Shown here in pieces: positions 23,446 through 30,376 of a stretch of DNA of 35,186 nucleotides (position 1 is its first letter; each line of letters opens with the position of its first letter). The stretch spans positions 1-35,186 of the forward strand of contig NZ_CAMYWM010000011.1 in NCBI RefSeq assembly GCF_947302755.1, written 5' to 3'. Source of the DNA: an uncultured Anaerovibrio sp. Lineage in GTDB: Bacteria; Bacillota; Negativicutes; Selenomonadales; Selenomonadaceae. The notes below the pieces were generated by a model. The model was not told the origin of the DNA, did not search any database, and saw only the letters and a program-made list of their open reading frames with translations. The position numbers and the translations under genes are program-made.

Positions 23446-23545
23446 TCCCCTAGTCCTCGTCCAGCTTTTCCAAAGCTTTTACAACAAATAGGTCTTTCAT
23501 TAAGGTATTCAACTTTCGCATAAAAAATCCTGCCTATAATTTTCA
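23389..23545 (-). repeat. Duplicated small-gene sequence flanking yefM-yoeB, left copy
   Basis: About 150 bp from the CGTCAATTTCCTTTT motif to TCCTGCCTATA is repeated, diverged by substitutions and small indels, at 24179-24326 in the same orientation. The YefM/YoeB module lies exactly between the two copies. Confidence 0.8.
23450..23521 (-). CDS. Possible very small protein (23 aa)
   Basis: ORF beginning MRKLNTLMKDLFVVKALEK, 4 nt upstream of the 53-aa ORF and preceded by GGCAGGA. The same N-terminus (MRKLKTSIKDLFVVK) occurs in the copy at 24175-24303, so the reading frame is conserved between the two copies. Too short to assign; it may also be the start of a gene broken by mutation. Confidence 0.35.
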   Translation of the reverse strand: MRKLNTLMKDLFVVKALEKLDED

Positions 23546-23557
23546 TCCATGTTGGAC

Positions 23558-23591
23558 TTGACTCCATAACATGCGTACATTATACTGTACA
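23558..23591 (+). promoter_or_regulatory. Promoter and candidate YefM operator
   Basis: TTGACT (23558-23563) and TATACT (23581-23586) are exactly 17 nt apart. The -10 region carries GTACAT and TGTACA half-sites. YefM of E. coli is known to bind TGTACA-centred palindromes, so autoregulation by the antitoxin fits. Confidence 0.75.
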
Positions 23592-23609
23592 TATAAGGAG
23601 GTGCCATTT

Positions 23610-23858
23610 ATGACTACAACTACGATTACAAATTTTAGAAAAAATATTTTTTCGCTGGTTGAGACTGCTGTGCGCTTCAACGAGCCCATACATATAACTT
23701 CCAAAAGTGGAAATGCTGTTATGCTCAGCGAAGATGAATACAGGGGCTTGATAGAGACAGTTAATTTATCCTCTGTTCCCGGGATGAAGGCGAAATTACT
23801 TGAAGGAGCGAATACTCCTTTATCAGATACCATCCCTGAAGATGAGGTAGTCTGGTAA
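23610..23858 (+). CDS. yefM: Type II antitoxin, Phd/YefM family
   Basis: Product of 82 aa. The N-terminal DNA-binding/dimerisation part shows TTTITNFRKNIFSLVE, then PIHITSKSGNAVMLSEDEY, the standard YefM pattern (I.I..K.G.AV..S..E/D). The C-terminal part is the acidic toxin-neutralising tail. AAGGAGGTG precedes ATG 23610; a longer frame from 23571 starts upstream of the promoter -10 and is not used. The YoeB toxin gene follows after one nucleotide. Confidence 0.92.
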   Translation: MTTTTITNFRKNIFSLVETAVRFNEPIHITSKSGNAVMLSEDEYRGLIETVNLSSVPGMKAKLLEGANTPLSDTIPEDEVVW

Positions 23859-23859
23859 T

Positions 23860-24123
23860 ATGTACAAGATTGTTTATACAAAAGCCGCTGTCAAGGATAT
23901 TCCAAAGTTAAAGGCTGCCGGGCTGGATACCAAAGCAAAGGCTCTCATTGAGTTAATAAAAGTCAATCCCTTCCAAACGCCTCCAAGCTATGAAAAATTA
24001 GTTGGTGATTTAAAGGGGCTATATTCCCGTAGAATAAATATTCAACACAGGCTCGTATATCAGGTATACGAAGAAGAAAAAACAATAAAAATTATCAGCC
24101 TTTGGACTCATTACGAACGCTGA
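23860..24123 (+). CDS. yoeB: Type II toxin, Txe/YoeB family mRNA interferase
   Basis: Product of 87 aa, the typical YoeB size. Features: DIPKLKAAGL, PFQTPPSYEKL.GDLKGLYSRRIN, QHRLVYQVY and the C-terminal SLWTHYER with the His and Tyr that, with the upstream Glu and Arg residues, form the ribonuclease centre in the family. YoeB cleaves mRNA in the ribosomal A site. It is coupled to yefM (1-nt gap), and a terminator follows at once. Confidence 0.93.
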   Translation: MYKIVYTKAAVKDIPKLKAAGLDTKAKALIELIKVNPFQTPPSYEKLVGDLKGLYSRRINIQHRLVYQVYEEEKTIKIISLWTHYER

Positions 24124-24128
24124 TATGC

Positions 24129-24172
24129 AAAAAGCTGGTGCTCGATGAACCTTCATCCTGCACCAGCTTTTT
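24129..24172. terminator. Bidirectional-type terminator after yoeB
   Basis: AAAAAGCTGGTGC pairs with GCACCAGCTTTTT (loop contains GATGAACCTTCATC). A closely related hairpin with compensating changes lies at 25274-25318. Confidence 0.88.
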
Positions 24173-24174
24173 AG

Positions 24175-24303
24175 TTATTCGTCAATTTCCTTTTTAATTA
24201 ATGTGTTCTCATTTGCAGCCATAGCAATCCCCTTATTCCTCGTCCAACTTTTCCAATTTTTTACAACAAATAGATCTTTTATTGAGGTTTTCAACTTTCG
24301 CAT
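24175..24303 (-). pseudogene. Diverged second copy of the small-gene sequence
   Basis: Minus-strand ORF of 42 codons starting MRKLKTSIKDLFVVK. Relative to the left copy, a one-base deletion after VVK shifts the frame (NWKSWTRNKG), and it then re-enters sequence equivalent to the second small ORF (MAANENTLIKKEIDE) and stops early. It is therefore probably a degraded copy of the pair at 23284-23521. Confidence 0.5.
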
Positions 24304-24347
24304 CAAAAAGTCCTGCCTATAGTTTTAAAATAATGCCCTTTATACAG

Positions 24348-24376
24348 TTGTAGGTAAAATGTAGCTATGATATAAT
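24348..24376 (+). promoter_or_regulatory. Promoter of the RelB/RelE-type module
   Basis: TTGTAG (24348-24353) and a perfect TATAAT (24371-24376) separated by 17 nt, 20 nt ahead of the antitoxin ATG. Confidence 0.7.
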
Positions 24377-24395
24377 CACAACAAGAGGTGATTTT

Positions 24396-24722
24396 ATGGC
24401 TACAACAACAATTCAGGTACGTATGGATACTGCTATAAAACAACAAGTTGAACAAAAATTAAAATCCATGGGATTAAATATGTCTACTGCTGTTAATATG
24501 ATGGCCCATCAAATAATTAGGCAAAACCGCATCCCTTTCGAGATTATTGCCGATAACAATGATACCAAGCTTGATGGTCTGCCTAAATCCGTAAATGCTG
24601 ATAAAATGACTGATGAGGAACTGCGTCAAAGCCTACTGCAAGGGTATCAGGATGCAATTGAAGGAAGAACCCGCCCAGCCGCTGAAATAGTTGCTGAAAT
24701 GCGGGCCAAGTACAATCTATGA
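24396..24722 (+). CDS. Type II antitoxin, RelB/DinJ family
   Basis: Product of 108 aa. The N-terminus is a ribbon-helix-helix domain of the RelB/DinJ type (TTTIQVRMDTAIKQQVEQ, then LGLNMSTAVNMMAHQIIRQ-like helix with RIPFEI), which binds the operator as a dimer. The C-terminal extension (DEELRQSLLQGYQDAIEGR) is the toxin-binding helix. AAGAGGTG precedes the ATG. The stop overlaps the toxin start by 4 nt. Confidence 0.9.
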   Translation: MATTTIQVRMDTAIKQQVEQKLKSMGLNMSTAVNMMAHQIIRQNRIPFEIIADNNDTKLDGLPKSVNADKMTDEELRQSLLQGYQDAIEGRTRPAAEIVAEMRAKYNL

Positions 24723-25039
24723 AAAAATATCATGTCCATATAACAGAACAGGCCAGCAATCAACTTTCTCAAATTTATGAATATATAGCATTTGAACTTT
24801 TAGAACCATCCTATGCAGGTAAACAAGTAGAAAACTTAACCAGTAAAATACTTTCTCTTGATACCACACCAAAGCGTTGTAAAATCTTTAGTTATACCCT
24901 ATATCCAGGTCAAGACGTCCGTCGCTTATTGGTGGATAATTATTCTATTTTTTTCTTTATCAACGATTCCGTGGTGACTGTAACGGATATTATTTATAGT
25001 CGTTCCGACATTATTAATCGTTTAAAAGATAACCCATAA
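24719..25039 (+). CDS. Type II toxin, RelE/ParE superfamily
   Basis: Product of 106 aa. It has the RelE/ParE fold pattern: YHVHITEQASNQLSQIYEYI (first strand and helix), a helix with LEPSYAGKQVENL, then FSYTLYPGQDVRRLLVDNYSI, the central Arg-bearing strands, and FFINDSVVTVTDIIYSR. Whether it is a ribosome-dependent RNase or a ParE-like gyrase inhibitor cannot be decided by eye. ATGA overlap with the antitoxin gene gives translational coupling. A short hairpin terminator follows. Confidence 0.88.
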   Translation: MKKYHVHITEQASNQLSQIYEYIAFELLEPSYAGKQVENLTSKILSLDTTPKRCKIFSYTLYPGQDVRRLLVDNYSIFFFINDSVVTVTDIIYSRSDIINRLKDNP

Positions 25040-25051
25040 AATGATAACTTG

Positions 25052-25084
25052 TTCAGGTGGAGTTTTTACTCCATCTGAATTTAG
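25052..25084 (+). terminator. Terminator of the RelB/RelE-type module
   Basis: TTCAGGTGGAG (25052-25062) pairs with CTCCATCTGAA (25069-25079), followed by TTTAG. The tail is only moderately T-rich. Confidence 0.7.
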
Positions 25085-25096
25085 TTGAATTTTACC

Positions 25097-25202
25097 CAGG
25101 GCTTTGCGGACGTATCCAAGAGGCAACGCCTATTGGTTAATACGTCCCATGCGAAAGTGTCCTGCAAAGCAAGACCATGGTCTTAGCTGAGCAGCTGACA
25201 CT
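25097..25202. other. Structured non-coding stretch, candidate RNA
   Basis: No ORF, but dense nested inverted repeats: GCTTTGC (25101-25107) with GCAAAGC (25164-25170) encloses GGACGTAT/ATACGTCC (25108-25146) with inner CCAA/TTGG and AGGC/GCCT pairs. This is followed by the perfect palindrome AAGACCATGGTCTT (25171-25184) and an AGTGTC/GACACT pair. The strand of any transcript is unknown. Confidence 0.45.
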
Positions 25203-25209
25203 GACCGCT

Positions 25210-25269
25210 ACGGGTGCTTTACTCCCACCTAGGAGGAGGGAGTATTAGCACCCGTTAGCATCGGATAAA
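25210..25269. repeat. 60-bp palindromic dispersed repeat, copy 2
   Basis: ACGGGTGCT (25210-25218) with AGCACCCGT (25247-25255), inner ACTCCC/GGGAGT stem, and tail TAGCATCGGATAAA. It matches the reverse complement of 12711-12770 over the full 60 nt with a few differences. Confidence 0.85.
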
Positions 25270-25273
25270 GCTT

Positions 25274-25318
25274 AAAAAGCTGATGCACAGATGAACCTTC
25301 ATCCTGCATCAGCTTTTT
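25274..25318. terminator. Bidirectional terminator
   Basis: AAAAAGCTGATGCA pairs with TGCATCAGCTTTTT. A T-run is present on both strands, so it can end the ABC-transporter operon (minus strand, stop at 25331) and any plus-strand transcript from the toxin module. The loop GATGAACCTTCATC is the same as in the terminator at 24129-24172. Confidence 0.88.
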
Positions 25319-25330
25319 AGTTTCGTATAT

Positions 25331-26113
25331 TTATTTCAGCACTTCCACAGGAGTCAGAATCTGCTCTCCCCGTTCATTGGAGAACACTTCAGCCCTGACG
25401 CCGAAGACCTCCTTTAGAAAGGTTTCATTCATTACCTTGTCCGGGGCTCCGGCGGTGTAAATGCCCTTGTCCTTTACCACCAACAGATAATCGGAATACT
25501 TCACCGCCTGATTCAGCTCATGGAGCACCATCACCACCGTAATGCTCCAGTTCTCGTTGAGGCGCTTGACGATTTCCATAACCTCCAGCTGATGGGCAAT
25601 ATCAAGGTAGGTGGTTGGTTCATCGAGAATGAGTATTTCCGGCTTTTGGGCCAATGCCATGGCAATCCATGCCCGCTGCCGTTCACCACCGGACAGGGAC
25701 ATAACCTGACGATGCCTTAAATGGGACACGTTGGTTTCCGCCATGGCCCACTCAACTGCCTCCTCATCCTCCTTCTGGTTGCTCTTTTTAAACCAGCTGC
25801 GATAAGGAAACCGCCCGTAATCCACCAGCTGCTCCACCGTCACATCCGGCGGGGCCTGCATTCCCTGGGGCAGCACAGCCAGCTTTCTGGCCAGCTCCCT
25901 CCGTTTGATTTTCCTCAGGTCAATGCCGTCAATAATAACCTGTCCCCCATAGCTGCTGTTAATACCGGCCACTGCCTTCAGCAGGGTGGATTTTCCCGCC
26001 CCGTTGGGGCCGATTACAGACGTGATTTTTCCATCGGGAATAGTAACATTTACCCCTTCCAAAATCACCTTGTCATTAATTGTCACCGACAGCTTCTTCG
26101 TTTCAATTGACAT
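25331..26113 (-). CDS. ABC transporter ATP-binding protein, FecE/BtuD-type
   Basis: Product of 260 aa. Walker A GPNGAGKST (about 35-43), Q-loop VLPQGM, signature LSGGERQRAWIAMALAQ, Walker B ILILDEPTTYLD and the switch His in LHELNQ. The length and the signature match FecE/FhuC/BtuD ATPases that power uptake of iron-siderophore, heme or cobalamin complexes. The ATG shares one base with the permease stop, so translation is coupled. Last gene of the import operon. Confidence 0.95.
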   Translation of the reverse strand: MSIETKKLSVTINDKVILEGVNVTIPDGKITSVIGPNGAGKSTLLKAVAGINSSYGGQVIIDGIDLRKIKRRELARKLAVLPQGMQAPPDVTVEQLVDYGRFPYRSWFKKSNQKEDEEAVEWAMAETNVSHLRHRQVMSLSGGERQRAWIAMALAQKPEILILDEPTTYLDIAHQLEVMEIVKRLNENWSITVVMVLHELNQAVKYSDYLLVVKDKGIYTAGAPDKVMNETFLKEVFGVRAEVFSNERGEQILTPVEVLK

Positions 26114-27105
26114 TACAGCTCCCTCCTCAGCAGAAACAGAAAGAATGGAGCACCAAATGCCGCCATAAGAATACCCACCGGCAGCTCCACAGGGGCAAAG
26201 GCCACTCTGGCCACCGTATCACAGATGGTCACCACACCGATACCCAGCAAAGCCGAGGCCGGCAGCAAAAAGCGATAATCCGAGCCCACAATCAGCCGGG
26301 CGGCGTGGGGAACAATCAGCCCCACAAAGCCCAACAGGCCCACCACGGACACAGCACTGGCGGCCAGCAGGGCCGCAATGGCGGTAAGAACAATCCGGGT
26401 CAGCTCCACCCGTTCCCCCAGTCCCTTGGCCACCTCATCCCCCAGCTGCAAAATATTGATGTGACGGGACGCCAGCAGGGCCATAAGGCCGCCCCCCAAG
26501 GAATAGGGCCAAATCATGGCCACATGGGGCCAGCTTCTGGCCGAAAGGCCTCCCACCATCCACATAAGGGCGTTGTGAATTTTATCGCTGTTAAAAATCA
26601 TCATGCCGGAGATACCGGCCCCCAAAAAGGCCGACACCGCCACACCGGCCAAAATAATCCGCACCGGCCGTATACCATTTTTCCAGGCCAAAATATAAAT
26701 GCACACCGCCGCCAGCATAGCCCCCACAAAGGCCACCGGAGTTACGAACACCTCGTAGCCGGGGAAAATCAGCATCACCATGATACCCGCTATACCGGCA
26801 CCGGAGGAAATACCAATAATATGGGGATCCGCCAGGGGATTTTTCATTACCGCCTGAAGGATAGCCCCGGACAGGGCCAGATTCATGCCCACCAGAGCCC
26901 CCACCACCGTTCTGGGCAGCCGTATACTGTTCAATATTTTTTCATGGGTTCCCGTGGCATTCCCCAACAGGGAATCCACCACCTCAGCCGCCGGAATGGA
27001 CACTGAACCCATCATAATACTTAAAATAAAGCCTACGGCGGCTAAAATGGCGAATATCGCCAAAATAGATATCCGCCACCTAACACTGCTTTTATTATCA
27101 CTCAA
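26113..27105 (-). CDS. FecCD-family ABC transporter permease
   Basis: Product of 330 aa with 8-10 hydrophobic segments, a typical size for the FecCD/BtuC family. Family landmarks: PRTVVGALVGMNLALSGAIL, NPLADPHIIGISSGAGI, and the late GLIVPHAARLIVGSDYR loop that contacts the ATPase. The start is TTG 27105 with AGAGGTG upstream. It probably works as a homodimer with the ATPase and the lipoprotein. Confidence 0.95.
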   Translation of the reverse strand: MSDNKSSVRWRISILAIFAILAAVGFILSIMMGSVSIPAAEVVDSLLGNATGTHEKILNSIRLPRTVVGALVGMNLALSGAILQAVMKNPLADPHIIGISSGAGIAGIMVMLIFPGYEVFVTPVAFVGAMLAAVCIYILAWKNGIRPVRIILAGVAVSAFLGAGISGMMIFNSDKIHNALMWMVGGLSARSWPHVAMIWPYSLGGGLMALLASRHINILQLGDEVAKGLGERVELTRIVLTAIAALLAASAVSVVGLLGFVGLIVPHAARLIVGSDYRFLLPASALLGIGVVTICDTVARVAFAPVELPVGILMAAFGAPFFLFLLRREL

Positions 27106-27118
27106 TTATTATGCACCT

Positions 27119-28063
27119 CTAAAACAAGTCAGGATATACCTTCTTGGCCATTGTCCGGTAGCAGTCAGGGTATTTCAGGCCGGGACTCAGCAAAAACATA
27201 TCCTGGGGCAGGAAATATACCTTGCTGTTCTGCACCGCAGCAATCGCATTCCAGGCCGGATTTTTCTTCATTTCCCCCAGCAGATTTTCCTCCTGGGACC
27301 TGGCATCCCCCATGGTAACCACAAATAAAAGCTCCGGATTTTGCTCCACCAGGGTTTCCAGACTATATGGGGTGGCATCTGGATTTTTCTCCATGGGGGT
27401 AAGTCCCTCAGCCACATTTTTCCAACCAAAATCCTTCACCACAGAGCCGGCTATACTGCCCCCCAGCTGAATGTTCAGATTTTGTGAGGAGCTAAAGAGG
27501 ATGGCCACCCGCTTTTCCTCCTTGGGCAGCTTGTCCTTTATGGCGGCAATCTCCTTATCCATATGGGCCACAGCTGCCGCGGCCTTTTCCCCTTCACCTG
27601 TCACCTGGCCAAAAATTTCCAGCTCCCGCTTTACATCCTCATAGGTCTTGGATTTCAGCACAATAGATGGAATGCCATTATCCTCCAGCACCTTTATCAG
27701 CTTTTCATTTACCCCTTGGTGAATAACCACCAAATCCGGATTTAGGGACAATACCTTTTCCACATCAATCTGAATTGACTTGCCCACTACAGGAATATCC
27801 TTGGCAAAATCCGGTGCCACCTGAGAGGTGGGACGTCCTACGATGCTTCCCCCCAACAAATGCAACGGCTCCAAAAAAGAAGCCGACAACACCACAATCC
27901 GCTGGGGCGGACCGGACAGCTTTACCTCCCGGCCCCCGTCATCGGTAACTGCTATTTCCCTGCCATTACCGGTCTCCTGGCTGACAGGGGTACTGCCGCA
28001 GCCGGCCATACACAGCATCATCAGTGACGCCACCAGCAGCAGGACAGATTTGCAAAAGCCCAT
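27119..28063 (-). CDS. Substrate-binding lipoprotein of the iron-chelate/cobalamin ABC importer
   Basis: Product of 314 aa. A lipoprotein signal peptide ends in MAGC, with Cys22 as lipidation site. The mature part has the class III (helical-backbone) binding-protein pattern: RIVVLSASFLEPLHLLGG, VEKVLSLNPDLVVIH, then a long helix, VAILFSSSQNLNI, and SLETLVEQNPELLFVV. The substrate (siderophore, heme or corrinoid) is not decidable from sequence. GGAGGGATG precedes the ATG. The gene follows lysR by 39 nt, so the regulator and the transporter are probably co-transcribed. No convincing Fur box was seen. Confidence 0.93.
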   Translation of the reverse strand: MGFCKSVLLLVASLMMLCMAGCGSTPVSQETGNGREIAVTDDGGREVKLSGPPQRIVVLSASFLEPLHLLGGSIVGRPTSQVAPDFAKDIPVVGKSIQIDVEKVLSLNPDLVVIHQGVNEKLIKVLEDNGIPSIVLKSKTYEDVKRELEIFGQVTGEGEKAAAAVAHMDKEIAAIKDKLPKEEKRVAILFSSSQNLNIQLGGSIAGSVVKDFGWKNVAEGLTPMEKNPDATPYSLETLVEQNPELLFVVTMGDARSQEENLLGEMKKNPAWNAIAAVQNSKVYFLPQDMFLLSPGLKYPDCYRTMAKKVYPDLF

Positions 28064-28102
28064 AGAACATCCCTCCAGTTTATCAGCCCTCCGGCCAAGG
28101 GG

Positions 28103-29011
28103 CTACACTGGCTGGAAGTGCTTTGTAAAATCCTCGGAAGCAATATATTGCTTCATAAAATTCAAAAATCGTTCATCCCGGTCGCTGAGCTTCTTATCCT
28201 TCCCCCAATACAGGCAAATATGCACCATAAGCGGCGGAGTAAGCTGACGGCGAACGAATTTGGTTTCCTCCCGGGTTACAAAATCGGGAAGCACAGATAT
28301 ACCAAGGCGATTGGCCACCAGCTGCTTTATGGTTTTAAGCTGGGTAGTACACAGCAATATATTGGGCACAAACCCCCGCTCCACACAGCGCTCATATACG
28401 TGCTGATACTGATATGTATTGGACTGCTGCATAATAAACTGCTCATTACGCAAATCATCAAATTCAATTTGGCTTTTCTCTGACAACGCTGAATTAGGGC
28501 TGACACATAGGCTGAGATTGTCCGTCTGTATCAGCATTTCATTGTGGCTGTTTGGCAACTGGTCAGTAAAAATAATGCCAAAATCCAGCTCCCCCTTATC
28601 AGCCTTTTGCAATACCTCAGTGGAGTCGCTGTATTCCTTTACATCAAGGCTCATATCAGGGTACATATCCTTAAAGCTGGTAAACAAATCAGGAAACAGG
28701 TATGCCTCCACCATTGGTGGAATGCCAAAATGAACCGTCCCCAGCTTTTCCTGGTTAAAACGGGCCATATCCTGTCTGGTATTTTCCACAGCCTGCATAA
28801 TCTTTTCTGCATGAAGCAAAAAAGCCTTCCCCTCCTTGGTCAGGGTAACATGCTTTTGGCGACGGTCGATAAGAGTAAGCTGCAGCTCAGCCTCCAGAGC
28901 CTTGATGGCCTTGGTTACCGACGGCTGGGAAACGTGCAAAAATTCAGCGGTTCTGGTAAAGTTTTTTAGTCTGCTGATGGCACAAAAATACTCCAACTGT
29001 CTAAAATCCAT
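28103..29011 (-). CDS. LysR-family transcriptional regulator
   Basis: Product of 302 aa. The N-terminal winged helix-turn-helix is unmistakable: MDFRQLEYFCAISRLKNFTR, then AEFLHVSQPSVTKAIKALE. The C-terminal part is the periplasmic-binding-protein-like effector domain (GTVHFGIPP near 93, LPDFV near 260). ATG 29011 was chosen over ATG 29029 because the LysR consensus begins MDFRQLEYF and GGGGG lies upstream. It heads the ABC importer genes in the same direction rather than divergently, which is less usual for LysR. It ends in TAG. Confidence 0.94.
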   Translation of the reverse strand: MDFRQLEYFCAISRLKNFTRTAEFLHVSQPSVTKAIKALEAELQLTLIDRRQKHVTLTKEGKAFLLHAEKIMQAVENTRQDMARFNQEKLGTVHFGIPPMVEAYLFPDLFTSFKDMYPDMSLDVKEYSDSTEVLQKADKGELDFGIIFTDQLPNSHNEMLIQTDNLSLCVSPNSALSEKSQIEFDDLRNEQFIMQQSNTYQYQHVYERCVERGFVPNILLCTTQLKTIKQLVANRLGISVLPDFVTREETKFVRRQLTPPLMVHICLYWGKDKKLSDRDERFLNFMKQYIASEDFTKHFQPV

Positions 29012-29025
29012 TATTATGCCCCCAT

Positions 29026-29055
29026 ACATTTCAATTCATTTCAATTCATTTCATG
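29026..29055 (-). repeat. 10-bp tandem repeat upstream of lysR
   Basis: TCAATTCATT occurs twice in direct succession (29031-29050) with partial units on both sides. It lies 20-45 nt before the lysR ATG, in the region expected for the promoter or 5' leader, and could be an operator or a slippage-prone spacer. Confidence 0.75.
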
Positions 29056-29157
29056 TAATATGGTGCTTTTCGCACTCTGTATAAGTATATTGCTTTCCCC
29101 CACCTTCACCACCGCGGCTGGTTCTGACCGGAGGCAGATGAGGGAAGCTAAAGCCCG

Positions 29158-30351
29158 TCAGAAAACGACAAAGGTAAAGGTCATATTATGGAAGCAATTA
29201 TGCATTTTGCCGCTGGCAGGGGAAACCTTTGGACAAAATTCCCCATAGGAGTACATACCGGAAAATTTGATACTGGGGGGAACCACTGAAGTATATCCCC
29301 GGGTCTCATCCACAATATCATTGGAGAAGCTCATAAGCCGTGATACACAGGATGTGATAATAGCTGACGTATACTCGTATTTATGCTCATTGGCCACATC
29401 CACAATAGCAGACTGAATAGCCCGGGCAACGGATCTGGCCACATCCTTGCGGCTGAACATGGCCAGCTGGATACTGGCCCCCTTGGGGACACTGCCCAAA
29501 AAGACCCCCGCCTCCTTCTCGAAATCAATACAATCCAGATGACGGACAACCTGAATTTCATCACCATCCGGTGCAGTATAGGTAACCAAAAATGGTGAGC
29601 CCACAAATTGCATAAGGAGATTTTCCCCCTCCAGATCAAAGCCGGCGGCCAGTAACGCCTCCACCATGGTTTTGTTTCCCAATTTATAGACCACATTTTT
29701 GTCAGACTCAGTGACCACCTCCACAAAGTCGGCCACCGTATCCACCGAAAATTCGCCCTTTAAGACCGGCCGGATATTACCTCCAAAGAGAACCATCACC
29801 AGGCCCGCCCGGTGCACCTTGGAATTCAGCATAACACAGCATTCGTTGAATTCAAAATTGTCAGAGCAAAATCCACCAAAAATAGGTATACCGCCACCAA
29901 CACTATCCAACACATCAACTACTTCGTCACCGGGAATTTTACTGTTTTTTACCCCATAAGTGAGAACCAGCTTCGGCCGCCACCCACCTAAATCCTTTTT
30001 TAGGCTGTTGTAGGTTCTTTTTATTTCCGTCTTGTAGTTGTCCTCAGTATACTCCTCCGTCATGCCCACAGCAAAGCTGCAATCATCGGCAGTAAACACA
30101 TGAAAGGATATCCCCTCCTTGGCATATCCCTCCTCCCCGGAAAACAGGGACATGGCACTGGCGCCGATAATAGGAAAATCAAATTCCTTCTGAAGCCTGG
30201 TGCCCAATTCCTCAAAGTCTGTTTCGGAATGGGCAAAAATCAAACCAAAGGAATTTTTTGCCAGCTTAAAATCCCTCAGCTTGTCCTTTAACTCGGATAC
30301 CCCCAAATCCAGGTCATCCATATTTTTTGTAAAAACGGCGATAGACCGCAT
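29158..30351 (-). CDS. FIST domain sensor protein
   Basis: Product of 397 aa containing both halves of the FIST module: FIST_N (GLIFAHSETDFEELGTRL, IIGASAMSLFSGE, GISFHVFT) and FIST_C (CVSRL, then SGMYSYGEFCPK..NCFHNMTFTF at the C-terminus). FIST domains are thought to sense small ligands such as amino acids and usually accompany kinases or c-di-GMP enzymes. No membrane segment is present. It is the last gene of the signalling operon, 25 nt after the hybrid kinase, so it probably supplies a sensory input to that kinase. GAGGTGAGAAGG precedes the ATG. Confidence 0.92.
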   Translation of the reverse strand: MRSIAVFTKNMDDLDLGVSELKDKLRDFKLAKNSFGLIFAHSETDFEELGTRLQKEFDFPIIGASAMSLFSGEEGYAKEGISFHVFTADDCSFAVGMTEEYTEDNYKTEIKRTYNSLKKDLGGWRPKLVLTYGVKNSKIPGDEVVDVLDSVGGGIPIFGGFCSDNFEFNECCVMLNSKVHRAGLVMVLFGGNIRPVLKGEFSVDTVADFVEVVTESDKNVVYKLGNKTMVEALLAAGFDLEGENLLMQFVGSPFLVTYTAPDGDEIQVVRHLDCIDFEKEAGVFLGSVPKGASIQLAMFSRKDVARSVARAIQSAIVDVANEHKYEYTSAIITSCVSRLMSFSNDIVDETRGYTSVVPPSIKFSGMYSYGEFCPKVSPASGKMHNCFHNMTFTFVVF

Positions 30352-30376
30352 TCCTTCTCACCTCTAAAACTTCATA

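Noticed and set aside
29012-29110. Fur box upstream of lysR
   Set aside because: The A/T-rich direct repeats do not form the expected 19-bp inverted Fur consensus.
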